A DNA stretch of 38,627 nucleotides from Acidobacteriaceae bacterium (GTDB taxonomy: Bacteria; Acidobacteriota; Terriglobia; Terriglobales; Acidobacteriaceae): positions 1-38,627 of the forward strand of contig JASHQQ010000110.1 in the NCBI GenBank assembly GCA_030039035.1, written 5' to 3'. Under the pieces are notes generated by a model. The model was not told the origin of the DNA. It was given only the letters and a program-made list of their open reading frames with translations, and did not search any database. Shown piece by piece: positions 1-7,574 of this stretch (position 1 is the stretch's first letter; each line of letters begins with the position of its first letter). Position numbers and translations under genes: made by a program.

Positions 1-251
1 GTGAATCCGGGATTGCGCCACAGGCCGCGCAGGCCATGGCGAAGGTCGCGAACCAGGTGGTCAAGCCATGCGATCCGGTCTTTCATGGTGAAGCGCTCCT
101 TTGCCGCGCTAACGTTGCCGAATCCGGATCGCGCACGGCGGTGCGCCTCGTCGTCGCTCATGCCTTCGCTCTTCAGCTCGTCGGCCTCGAGGGCGAGATG
201 CGCCTCGATCTCCTCGGCAAAATCGCTCGTGTCGCGCTTGCGCCTGAACAT
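1..251 (-). CDS. ADOP-family ABC transporter permease, N-terminal part (cut by window edge)
   Basis: Reading on the minus strand from the ATG at 251 gives 83 codons running off the left edge. The visible part has the acidic helical N-terminus typical of acidobacterial duplicated orphan permeases (MFRRKR..., EIEAHLALEADELKSEG, SDDEAHRRAR) and then the start of the first membrane domain (GLRGLWRNPGFT). It closely parallels the N-terminus of the permease at 328-2937, which lies 76 bases upstream in the same orientation, so the two are tandem paralogues, probably co-transcribed behind PadR. By family, these are MacB/FtsX-type permeases without an adjacent ATPase; their substrates are mostly unknown. 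Frame and identity are clear, but everything after residue 83 is outside the window. Confidence 0.85.
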   Translation of the reverse strand, partial: MFRRKRDTSDFAEEIEAHLALEADELKSEGMSDDEAHRRARSGFGNVSAAKERFTMKDRIAWLDHLVRDLRHGLRGLWRNPGF

Positions 252-327
252 ATCGCTATCCTCCTCGTATTCTCCGGATCCAGCCCCTGGCCCTTTTCGG
301 GAACGAGGCAGCCCGTCGCTGTGCCGT

Positions 328-2937
328 CTATTCGGCGCGCAGTGCGTCAACCGGGTTGACTGAAGCGGCGCGGCGCGCAGGCAGATAACTGGCCAAGAGA
401 GCCGCCGCGCCCAGCACGATGCAGACCGCTGCGAGCGTGGGAGGATCCCATGCGCGCACTCCAAAGAGCAGCCCTTGCATCATTCTGCCGGCAGCCAGCG
501 CGCCCGCGCATCCGATTACGATGCCCGCCAGGGCCAGCACAGCCGCTTCGCCAAGCACCATCCGGTGGACCGACGCTCTTTGCGCACCCAGCGCCATGCG
601 CACGCCGATTTCCCGCGTTCGCCGGCTCACCGACCAGGCAATCACTCCGTAAAGTCCAACGATCCCGAGAAGCAGTGCCGACGCCGCAAAACCGCCCACC
701 AGCCACGCGGCAAAGCGATGCAGCAGCGCCGCCTGCGTACCGTCGATCTTCGCATCCATCGTGGTCTCGTCGGAAACGCCGAGATCGGGATCGATTTGAC
801 GGACGGTGTCGACCAGCAAAGGCAAAAGCGCCGCTGGATCCTGCGCGGTGCGCACCACCAACGTGAAAGAGTCCTGCCGCGCCTGGTTGATGGGGAAGTA
901 CTCCGCCGGCGATATGTCGCCATCGAGCGGCCCTTCGCGAACGTCGCCGATCACGCCGACGATCTCCCACACCGACGCCACGCCTCCCTCGTCGTTGGCG
1001 ATCTTCTGGCCGATCGGATCCTGGCCTGGAAAATACCATTGCGCCAGCGCCTCATTGATGACTGCCACGCCGGGGTGCGAAGCGTCGTCGGCCTGGCTGA
1101 AATAGCGCCCGCGCAAGAGGCTCGCGCCCAGTGCGTGCAGGTAGCCTGGGCTCACATGGCGCTCGTCCACCTCATTGTGTTCGCCGTTGTCCGGTCTTCC
1201 CACGATCCGGATATTGTCGGTAGCGCAATCGCACTCCGCCGGAAGCAGGCTGGTGAGGCCCGCCGATTGCACGCCCGGCAAGCTCGATACGCGACGCTCA
1301 ATCTCGCGATACAAGCCGGTCGTCTTGCCGGCGCCCTGGTAACTGTTGCCTGACGCCATCACCTGAAGCGTCGCCAGATGGCCCGGGTCGAATCCCAGCG
1401 ATACGTGCAGCAAACGATAGAAGCTGCGCCCCAGCAGTCCCGCGGCGACCAGCAGTATCACCGAGACGGCGAGCTCCAGGACCACCATATTGGAGCCAAG
1501 CCGGCGCCACAAGCGGCCCGCGGCGCCGCGATCGCCATCCGACAAGCCATCCCGCACCGACTGCGACAGCAGGCGCAGCGCCGGAATCGCGGCAAACAGG
1601 ACTGCGGCCATGAGGGCGATTCCGGCCGCAAAGGCGGCGGTGTGCGCGTTCAATCGCACGCCCTCGAGGAACGGCATGTTGTCCGCCATATCTTTGGGAA
1701 CCATGCCGCCCAGCAACCTCATCGCAACGGACGCGACCATTGCGCCCGCAACGCTGCCGCCCGAGGCAACCAGAAGACCCTCGGTGACGAATTGGCGCAC
1801 GAGCCGTACTCGCGTGGCGCCCAGCGCGCCGCGAACGGCGATTTCGCGCCTGCGGCTTTCGGAGCGCACCAGCACCAGGCTGACGACATTCACGCACGAA
1901 ATCATAAGGAGCAGGACGGCGCCTCCCAGCAGAGTGAGGAGAACGGGCCGCACGTCGCCGACGATGATCTCGGAGAGAGGAATGACGCTGCCATTCAGCT
2001 CGCGGCCCGGAATGGCGTACAGCCGCTCCAGCTTCCGGGCGATGCCGGCGATCTCCGCCTGCGCCGTCTTGACGCCGATGCCGTCGCGCAGCCTTCCCAC
2101 GCCTTCGAACGCATAGAAAGTCCGTTTCTTCTCGTGAGTGCTCAAGGCATTGATCGGCACCCAGAATTCAGCATTGCCGCTCAGGGCGAAATTGAAAGTG
2201 CGCGGCAGGACGCCGATGACGGTGTACGCATTGTCGTCCAGGTCCACCGTCCGGCCGACTACGTCTTTTCGTCCGTCGAAGCGATGCAGCCACGCTCCAT
2301 AGCTCAGGAGCGTTACATTCGGACCGCCGAGCCGGTTTTCCCCGGGAAGAAAATCACGGCCCAGCATGGGATGCACGCCCAGCGTTTGAAAGAAGCCGCC
2401 GCTGACGCGTTCGGCCTGCACCGGCTCCGCACCCGATGGTGTGCGAAGCAGAAAACCGGTGCCGGAGTGTGCTTCCAGCGAGCGGAACGACTGGTTCATC
2501 CGCTGCCAATCGATATAATCCGGATAAGACAGCGGCCAGCGCCCGGCAGAGGAGCTGCTTTCGTTGACCGACATCAGCCGGCCGGGATTGGCATAGGGCA
2601 ACGGCTCCAGCAGGGCAGCGTCGACAAATGCAAAGATGGCCAGGCTTGCGCCCATTCCAAGTGCAAGCACAGCGACAGCCGCAGCCGTAAAGCCCGGATT
2701 CCTGAACAACTGGCGAATGGAGAACTTCACATCGCGCGCCAGGCTGTCGAGCCACGGAATCCGGTCCTTCAGATAGAACCGCTCCCGCGCCGCGCTGACG
2801 CTGCCGAAGTCGCATCGTGCGCGGCGATGCGCTTCGTCGTCGCTCACGCCCTCGCTCTTCAACTCGTCCTCTTCGAGCGCGAGATGCGCCTCGATCTCGG
2901 CGGCAAAATCCTTCGCGTTGCGCTGGCGCCGAAACAT
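328..2937 (-). CDS. ADOP-family (MacB-like) ABC transporter permease
   Basis: An 869-residue inner-membrane protein. Residues 1-75 form the charged helical segment typical of the family (MFRRQRNAKDFAAEIEAHL). A first membrane helix lies near 90-115, followed by a large periplasmic MacB-type core domain (roughly 115-320). An FtsX-like three-helix block sits near 330-470, a second periplasmic domain around 500-730, and a second FtsX block near 745-865, with the family signatures RRREIAVRGALGAT and RTREIGVRMALGAQ. This is the full double-length architecture of acidobacterial ADOP permeases. It starts 3 bases after the PadR stop codon, so the two are surely one operon, and a paralogue follows downstream. 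No ATPase gene is adjacent; such permeases are thought to borrow one or act in mechanotransmission, which is inference here. Confidence 0.93.
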   Translation of the reverse strand: MFRRQRNAKDFAAEIEAHLALEEDELKSEGVSDDEAHRRARCDFGSVSAARERFYLKDRIPWLDSLARDVKFSIRQLFRNPGFTAAAVAVLALGMGASLAIFAFVDAALLEPLPYANPGRLMSVNESSSSAGRWPLSYPDYIDWQRMNQSFRSLEAHSGTGFLLRTPSGAEPVQAERVSGGFFQTLGVHPMLGRDFLPGENRLGGPNVTLLSYGAWLHRFDGRKDVVGRTVDLDDNAYTVIGVLPRTFNFALSGNAEFWVPINALSTHEKKRTFYAFEGVGRLRDGIGVKTAQAEIAGIARKLERLYAIPGRELNGSVIPLSEIIVGDVRPVLLTLLGGAVLLLMISCVNVVSLVLVRSESRRREIAVRGALGATRVRLVRQFVTEGLLVASGGSVAGAMVASVAMRLLGGMVPKDMADNMPFLEGVRLNAHTAAFAAGIALMAAVLFAAIPALRLLSQSVRDGLSDGDRGAAGRLWRRLGSNMVVLELAVSVILLVAAGLLGRSFYRLLHVSLGFDPGHLATLQVMASGNSYQGAGKTTGLYREIERRVSSLPGVQSAGLTSLLPAECDCATDNIRIVGRPDNGEHNEVDERHVSPGYLHALGASLLRGRYFSQADDASHPGVAVINEALAQWYFPGQDPIGQKIANDEGGVASVWEIVGVIGDVREGPLDGDISPAEYFPINQARQDSFTLVVRTAQDPAALLPLLVDTVRQIDPDLGVSDETTMDAKIDGTQAALLHRFAAWLVGGFAASALLLGIVGLYGVIAWSVSRRTREIGVRMALGAQRASVHRMVLGEAAVLALAGIVIGCAGALAAGRMMQGLLFGVRAWDPPTLAAVCIVLGAAALLASYLPARRAASVNPVDALRAE

Positions 2938-2940
2938 GGC

Positions 2941-3294
2941 TCAGGCCTCCTCGCCGCCGAGAATCAGCCCCATGGCCCGCGACAGCCGCTGCCATTCGCC
3001 GGTTTTCTCTGTCAGTTGCCCGCGGCCCCTGGCGGTGAGGGAATAGAAACGCGCCTTGCGGTTGTTTTCGCTCACGCCCCATTTGGCGGCAATCCATTTC
3101 CTGTCTTCGAGGCGCTGCAGGGCGAGGTACAACGAGCCGTGATCGACAAAGAAGACCTCTTCGGACTGGCGCCGGATCTGGCGCGCGATGCCCTGGCCGT
3201 GGCGCGGCCCCAGCACAAGGGTCTTCAGGATCAGCAGGTCCAATGTCCCCTGCAACAAGGCGATGCGATCGTCGGAATTCTTTTGGGTTGTCAT
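2941..3294 (-). CDS. PadR-family transcriptional regulator
   Basis: A 117-residue winged-helix regulator. The N-terminus reads [14 protein letters not shown] followed by GQGIARQI, the classic PadR opening. Next comes [19 protein letters not shown] (recognition helix and wing) and [15 protein letters not shown], with a short C-terminal dimerisation helix. I chose the ATG at 3294, not the in-frame start at 3486, because family homology begins at MTTQ and the intervening codons look non-coding. It precedes two ADOP permeases by 3 bases, a common arrangement in Acidobacteria. A 10-bp inverted repeat overlaps its start codon and probably serves autoregulation (inference). The effector is unknown. 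Confidence 0.92.
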   Translation of the reverse strand: MTTQKNSDDRIALLQGTLDLLILKTLVLGPRHGQGIARQIRRQSEEVFFVDHGSLYLALQRLEDRKWIAAKWGVSENNRKARFYSLTARGRGQLTEKTGEWQRLSRAMGLILGGEEA

Positions 3295-3328
3295 CCGACC
3301 CAAGTGTCGCATTGGCTCGGGTCGGATG
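3292..3328 (-). promoter_or_regulatory. Inverted repeat at padR start, candidate PadR operator and promoter
   Basis: CATCCGACCC at 3292-3301 and its exact reverse complement GGGTCGGATG at 3319-3328 are separated by 17 bases and overlap the regulator's start codon. On the minus strand a TTGACA hexamer (3332-3327) lies at the outer edge of the repeat and could be a -35 box, but no good -10 is seen at normal spacing. PadR proteins commonly bind such repeats in their own promoters; the assignment is inference from position. Confidence 0.5.
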
Positions 3329-3539
3329 TCAACCCGAACGACAATTCGAAACCGGAGAATCCCGTGAGAGCACTTCCCCTCGGACGTGATGGGCCTGAGC
3401 CGCTTTCGTAATGGCAGCAGCGCATTCCGGGCCTGTGATATGCTGCTGCCACCCATTTCCCGCCGCGCAAACAAGTTCCCATCCACATCACCGCAGGACG
3501 CATGGCGGCCGGGGATGTTTCAAGCAGGAGTTGCGAACG

Positions 3540-4505
3540 ATGGCGGCGAAACCTTCCGTGAAGGTTGGATCCCTCAAACAAAACGAAGTCGAGGAGGCAG
3601 GCCGCATCATGCGCCTCGCCTTCGGAACGTTTCTCGGAGTGCCCAACCCGGTCGAATTCATGGGCGACCGGAACTTCATTGCTCCGCGCTGGCGCTCCAG
3701 CCACGTGAAAGTGCTCGCCGCGCGAGAGGGCGATCGTCTGATCGGTTCGAACGTGGTCACCCGATGGGGGTCGTTCGGGTTCTTCGGCCCGCTCACGGTG
3801 CTGCCCGAGTTCTGGGACAGCGGCGTGGCGAAGATGCTTCTCGAAGGCACCATGACCGTTTTCGACCGATGGGGCGTGCGCCATTCGGGGTTGTTCACAT
3901 TTCCGCACAGCGCCAAACACATCGGCCTTTATCAGAAGTTCGGATACTGGCCGGCATATCTGACAGCCATCATGACGCACACGCCCGAAGCGCGGCCCGC
4001 GGAGCCGGCCGGGCAGAACGGCCAGCCGCAACTGCTTTCGAGCCTGCCGAAAGGCCGGCGTGAGCAGGCCATCACGGCCTGCGGCAGGCTCACCGGACAG
4101 ATCAACCGGGGACTGCAGCTCGAAGGCGAGATCCGGTCGGTTCTGAAGAACCGGACAGGTGAAGTGGTGCTGGTGCATGCGCGCGGGACGGTCGATGGAT
4201 TTGCCATCTGTATGAATGGTGCTGGATCCGAGGGCGGCGAGAAGTTGTGTTACATCAAATTCGCCGCGGCGCGGCCGGGCGCCGGCGCGCCGGATCGCTT
4301 CGACAAGCTTCTCCACGCCTGCGACCGGTTTGCGCACTCGCGTGGCGCCGCAATCGAGGCGGGAGTAAATCTGGCGCGCGAGGATGCTTTCCGGCGCATG
4401 CGGGCCCATGGCTATCGGGCGGCCATGCAGGGCGTAGCCATGCAGCGTCCGCATATCGCGGGCTTCAATCGCGCGGATGCCTATGTGATCGACGACTGGC
4501 GGTGA
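3540..4505 (+). CDS. GNAT-family acetyltransferase, probable tandem GNAT protein
   Basis: A 321-residue cytoplasmic protein. The first half (about 7-150) has a GNAT fold pattern: an N-terminal helix EAGRIMRLAFG, the core strand and turn FFGPLTVLPEFWDSGVAKML with following helix, and LYQKFGYWP near the end of the domain. The C-terminal half (about 190-310) repeats the logic more weakly (YIKFAAARPGAG, then a helix, AIEAGVNLAREDAFRRMRAHGYRAA), suggesting a second, degenerate GNAT domain. The start at 3540 is preceded by AGGAG at 3526-3530; the longer frame from 3411 lacks family-like sequence. It is transcribed away from padR and convergently with the TetR gene. The substrate cannot be predicted. 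Confidence 0.82.
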   Translation: MAAKPSVKVGSLKQNEVEEAGRIMRLAFGTFLGVPNPVEFMGDRNFIAPRWRSSHVKVLAAREGDRLIGSNVVTRWGSFGFFGPLTVLPEFWDSGVAKMLLEGTMTVFDRWGVRHSGLFTFPHSAKHIGLYQKFGYWPAYLTAIMTHTPEARPAEPAGQNGQPQLLSSLPKGRREQAITACGRLTGQINRGLQLEGEIRSVLKNRTGEVVLVHARGTVDGFAICMNGAGSEGGEKLCYIKFAAARPGAGAPDRFDKLLHACDRFAHSRGAAIEAGVNLAREDAFRRMRAHGYRAAMQGVAMQRPHIAGFNRADAYVIDDWR

Positions 4506-4553
4506 GGAGGAGCAACCTGGGTTTCTTTTGGCCCGGGCATTCCCGCTCGTCCC

Positions 4554-5153
4554 TCATCGCCGGCGTTTGGTCACATAAGGCGCAAGGACGGCCTCGAGAT
4601 CGTCGCGCATCCATTGCGCCGCCAATCCTTTTCTGTAGAAGGCCCAGGTGAGCATTGAGCCGCTGAGGATGGCTTCGACGGTGCGCGCGAGGCGTCGAGC
4701 ATCGCATGACGGTTGCAGTTCTCTCTTCTCGATGGCCGTCTCGAGAAGGCGCTCAAAACCCGCCCGCGTGGCGCGAGCCTGCTTCGCCAGATGCTTTCGG
4801 AATCCGGGATCGGTCAGGTCGATCTCGAGATAAGCGAGACTGCGCGCCAGCGCCGCAGGAGATGCCGCCATGCCGGCCATGCAGTCGGCGTAGGCGCGCA
4901 AGGCGGCCAAAGGCGAAGAGTGCTTGCGCGCAAGTCCGGCGATGAACCGACCGGATTCTCCGCTCGCCCGCTCAAACAAAGCCAGCAGCAGCGATCGCTT
5001 CGATCCAAAGCGTTGGACCAGAACCGCCGCCGTCACGCCGGCCTCGCGGGCAATGGCTTTCAGCGTCAGTTCGCCCGGCCCGACCCGGCTCATCGTGGCG
5101 TGGGTGGCTCTGAAGAGCTCTTCGTCTGTGACCTTGCGCGGGCGCGGGCTCAT
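4554..5153 (-). CDS. TetR-family transcriptional regulator
   Basis: A 199-residue one-component regulator. Residues 9-55 form the TetR HTH: LFRATHATMSRVG, then LTLKAIAREAGVTAAVLVQRFGSKRSLLLALFE. The rest is the helical ligand-binding domain typical of TetR_C families. I start it at the ATG at 5153 (MSPRPRKVTDEE); a second in-frame ATG at 5189 would add 12 residues but would run into the operator. It is divergent from the DHFR-like reductase at 5229, and an imperfect palindrome lies between the two genes, so it probably represses itself and that gene. The ligand is unknown. Confidence 0.92.
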   Translation of the reverse strand: MSPRPRKVTDEELFRATHATMSRVGPGELTLKAIAREAGVTAAVLVQRFGSKRSLLLALFERASGESGRFIAGLARKHSSPLAALRAYADCMAGMAASPAALARSLAYLEIDLTDPGFRKHLAKQARATRAGFERLLETAIEKRELQPSCDARRLARTVEAILSGSMLTWAFYRKGLAAQWMRDDLEAVLAPYVTKRRR

Positions 5154-5188
5154 GAGGCTTGACGTTTCCAAACAGTCATACAGTATCA

Positions 5189-5210
5189 TTTCTAAATCGT
5201 CGTTTAGGAA
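5189..5210. promoter_or_regulatory. Palindromic operator between tetR-type gene and DHFR-like gene
   Basis: TTTCTAAA-TCGTCG-TTTAGGAA is an inverted repeat with 7 of 8 arm positions matching, in an AT-rich island of the 75-base divergent intergenic region. On the minus strand it overlaps the -35 area of a candidate promoter with -10 GATACT (5187-5182). On the plus strand a TTGACG (5159-5164) with CAGTAT (5181-5186) could form a promoter whose start region it covers. Binding by the TetR protein at 4554-5153 is inferred from the layout. Confidence 0.6.
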
Positions 5211-5228
5211 TATCGGGAAGGAGGAACG

Positions 5229-5786
5229 ATGCGCGAGGTAACTTACGGAGGCGCGGTGAGCCTCGACGGCTTTCTCGCCGGCGTGGACGGCGCCATCGAC
5301 TGGCTGCACTTCAGCAAGGATGTGCACCAGGCGATGGCGGAATACTGGAAAGGCGTCGACACCATCCTGATGGGCCGCAAAACCTGGGATTTCGCGGCCA
5401 GCCAGGGCGGGGGCCGATTCGGCGGGCCGATGCGCACCATCGTCTTTTCGCGAACGCTGCGCGAGATTTCCGATGCGCACGTCGAGCTGATCAATGTCGA
5501 CGCGGCGAACTTCGTTCGCGATCTGAAACGGCAGCCGGGAGGGGAAATCTGCCTGATGGGCGGAGGCGAGCTGGCGCAGTCGCTGCTGGCGGCAGGACTG
5601 GTCGACCGCATCCGCCTCAACGTTCATCCCATCCTGCTCGGCTCGGGAATCCCCACCTTCCGCGATGCGGGCAAGCGGGTACACCTCAAGCTCGAGAGCT
5701 GTCGCGAGATTGAAGGCGGCTGCCTCCTCGCTTACTACGAGGTCATTTCCACCAGGAATGGCGAGCCTGCGAGAGACGGCCTGTAG
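5229..5786 (+). CDS. Dihydrofolate reductase family protein (RibD C-terminal fold)
   Basis: A 185-residue NAD(P)H-dependent reductase-like protein. It opens with the family signature VTYGGAVSLDGFLAG, followed by DTILMGRKTWDF, then a nucleotide-site glycine run ICLMGGGELAQSLL and a conserved end HPILLGSGIPTF. These match the DHFR/RibD-C family seen as stand-alone enzymes in soil bacteria, usually of unknown substrate. The start is supported by a strong GGAAGGAGG ribosome site ending about 5 bases upstream. It is divergent from a TetR regulator and a small exported protein follows 9 bases after its stop, so they likely form an operon. Confidence 0.9.
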   Translation: MREVTYGGAVSLDGFLAGVDGAIDWLHFSKDVHQAMAEYWKGVDTILMGRKTWDFAASQGGGRFGGPMRTIVFSRTLREISDAHVELINVDAANFVRDLKRQPGGEICLMGGGELAQSLLAAGLVDRIRLNVHPILLGSGIPTFRDAGKRVHLKLESCREIEGGCLLAYYEVISTRNGEPARDGL

Positions 5787-5795
5787 AATCGCCGT

Positions 5796-6329
5796 ATGAA
5801 ATGCTCGTTTGCAGTTTTCGCATTGGCCGCTGCCTTTTTCTCGCCGGGAACGTACGCACAGACCGCGAATGGCAACAGCGCAAGGCAGGCATCGACCTGC
5901 CCGCCGACGGCGACTCTCGATCAGCTCATCAAGGCGCTCGACGACGCGGTGAGCGGGCCGGCCGACAAGGACCGCACCTGCTTTCGCGACGTGATGCTTC
6001 CCGAGGCTCGACTTATGCCGCTGGTGAAGGCCGCCGATGGCGCCGTCGCGCCGCGTATTCTTACTGTCGACGGCTGGATTGAAGCGGTGGGCAAGCGCGG
6101 CAGCCAGGTGTTCTATGAAAAGCAGGTGAATGTGCGGACGGAAACGTGGGGCCACATGGCGCACCTGTGGAGCACGTACGAAACGCGCACCGCGCCCGAC
6201 GCCAAACCGGAAGCGCGCGGCATCAACAGCATTCAGACGGTGTTCGACGGGCAGCGCTGGCGCGTGATTTCAATCGTGTGGCAGGCCGAGACGCCCGGCG
6301 AGCCGGTGCCGCAGAAGTACCTGCCGTGA
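5796..6329 (+). CDS. Exported small protein, NTF2/SnoaL-like
   Basis: A 177-residue protein with a signal peptide (residues 1-21, KCSFAVFALAAAFFSPGTYA then Q). The mature part begins with a low-complexity stretch, then a helical start LDQLIKALDDAVSG and beta strands ending in GINSIQTVFDGQRWRVISIVWQAE. That closing pattern (variable strand, 'DGQRWRV', last strand) is typical of NTF2-like lumazine/SnoaL folds in exported acidobacterial proteins. No catalytic residues are evident. It follows the DHFR-like gene by 9 bases. The fold is inferred from pattern only. Confidence 0.75.
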   Translation: MKCSFAVFALAAAFFSPGTYAQTANGNSARQASTCPPTATLDQLIKALDDAVSGPADKDRTCFRDVMLPEARLMPLVKAADGAVAPRILTVDGWIEAVGKRGSQVFYEKQVNVRTETWGHMAHLWSTYETRTAPDAKPEARGINSIQTVFDGQRWRVISIVWQAETPGEPVPQKYLP

Positions 6330-6352
6330 GTGGACTCTGAAAAAATCGACTT

Positions 6353-6490
6353 CGTCCGTCAGGGGCTGAAGCCCGCGATGAATTGGGGCGATTTTCCGGC
6401 ACGACTGAAGCCATGCCCTGTTACAAAGCCCTGCCTCGGGGAATTCTTCCGCAGCCTGTGAAGTCGTGCCCTTTCAAAGCGACGACTCCC
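6353..6490. repeat. REP-like dispersed repeat with nested inverted repeats
   Basis: This gene-free segment holds GGGCTGAAGCCC (6364-6374 region), the imperfect inverted repeat GGCACGACT-GA-AGCCATGCC (about 6398-6417), and a second copy of the tail, TGAAGTCGTGCCCT with TTCAAAGC (6459-6480). The two tails, CATGCCCTGTTACAAAGC and CGTGCCCTTTCAAAGC, are near-direct repeats about 52 bases apart. From memory, this 'ctgaagc...gtgccctg' sequence family recurs in intergenic DNA of acidobacterial genomes. I see only this one copy in the window. Confidence 0.55.
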
Positions 6491-6536
6491 CAGATTCGCG
6501 AAGCAGGGTGCCTGTCTGCCTGGATGCCGTCCATCC

Positions 6537-6565
6537 CCGCCAGCTCGCTGGCGGATAATTGAATC
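6537..6565 (+). promoter_or_regulatory. Hairpin and possible leaderless -10 box before the ammonia-lyase gene
   Basis: CCGCCAG-CTCG-CTGGCGG (6537-6554) is a perfect 7-bp stem with a four-base loop. It is followed directly by GATAAT at 6554-6559, 6 bases before the ATG at 6566. If GATAAT is the -10, the transcript would start at or next to the ATG; no Shine-Dalgarno is visible. Alternatively the hairpin lies in an mRNA leader and the GATAAT is chance. Confidence 0.4.
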
Positions 6566-7561
6566 ATGTCCGATCGGCTCGTTTCTATCGAGGAGATCCG
6601 CGCGGCGGCCGCGCGCATCGCGGGCATTGCGGTACGAACTCCCCTGGTTTGCGCGCCATTCCCCGGCGTGGCGGGACACGGAACCGGCAAGGAAGTCTGG
6701 CTCAAGGCCGAGAGCCTGCAGCCGATCGGCGCCTTCAAGATTCGCGGCGCAGCGAACAAGATTCTGCAGCTCACCGGGGATGAGATGGCGCGTGGAGTCA
6801 TTACGTATTCCAGCGGCAACCACGCGCAGGGAGTCGCGTACGCGGCGCGTGAAGTCGGCGCCAAGGCCGTGATTGTGATGCCCTCGAACGCGCCGGCGAT
6901 CAAGCGCGCGGCCACGCTGGCGCTGGGCGCCGGGATCGTCGATGTCGGCCCGGCCTCGAGCGAGCGCCTGGCCGTGGCCGAACAGCTCGTGCGCGAGCAC
7001 GGGTACGTCGTCATTCCGCCTTACGACGACGAACAGATCATCGCAGGGCAGGGAACCTGCGGACTGGAGATCGTCGAAGCGCTTCCCGATGTCGACCTGG
7101 TGCTTTCGCCGGTGAGCGGCGGGGGATTGCTGAGCGGCGTGGCCGCGGCGGTAAAGCAGATCCGGCCTTCCGCCCGCGTCTTCGGCGTGGAGCCGGAGCT
7201 TGCCGGCGACACCGCGGAGAGTTTTCGCACCGGCCGCATCGTGACCTGGCCCGCGGAGCTGACCAGCCGGACGATGGCCGACGGTTTGCGCACGCAGAGC
7301 GTGGGCGAGCGCAACTTCGCGCATCTTCGTGCTTACGTCGACGGCATTGTGACCGTCTCTGAAGCAGAGATCCGCGCGGCGATGCGCGCCATCGTTTCCA
7401 CGGCGCGGCTGGTGCCGGAACCAAGCGGCGCAGTATCGACCGCGGCGCTGCTTTTCCATGCCGCTGAATTGCCGTCCTGGCAAAAGGCCGCCGCCGTGGT
7501 GAGCGGCGGAAATGTCGCGCCCGAAATGCTGGCCGAAGTGCTTACCGGGCGCGCGGTCTGA
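6566..7561 (+). CDS. PLP-dependent threonine/serine ammonia-lyase family enzyme
   Basis: A 331-residue fold-type II PLP enzyme. Residues near 45-62 carry the lysine motif LQPIGAFKIRGAANKI that forms the Schiff base. TYSSGNHAQGVAYAARE (about 78-95) is the substrate/cofactor loop, and SPVSGGGLLSGVAAAV (about 180-195) is the phosphate-binding glycine loop. The C-terminus ends with VPEPSGAVSTAAL and VVSGGNV, as in threonine dehydratases, serine racemases and hydroxyaspartate lyases. It lacks the ACT regulatory domain of biosynthetic IlvA, so it is the catabolic or racemase-like short form. Exact substrate (threonine, serine or a relative) cannot be decided from sequence alone. It stands alone after the repeat region. 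Confidence 0.9.
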   Translation: MSDRLVSIEEIRAAAARIAGIAVRTPLVCAPFPGVAGHGTGKEVWLKAESLQPIGAFKIRGAANKILQLTGDEMARGVITYSSGNHAQGVAYAAREVGAKAVIVMPSNAPAIKRAATLALGAGIVDVGPASSERLAVAEQLVREHGYVVIPPYDDEQIIAGQGTCGLEIVEALPDVDLVLSPVSGGGLLSGVAAAVKQIRPSARVFGVEPELAGDTAESFRTGRIVTWPAELTSRTMADGLRTQSVGERNFAHLRAYVDGIVTVSEAEIRAAMRAIVSTARLVPEPSGAVSTAALLFHAAELPSWQKAAAVVSGGNVAPEMLAEVLTGRAV

Positions 7562-7574
7562 CGTCGTTTGGAAT

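Noticed and set aside
1378..3411. A 677-codon plus-strand frame antisense to the ADOP permease and PadR
   Set aside because: Low-complexity Gln/Arg/Ala content and no domain; the minus-strand genes are clearly real.
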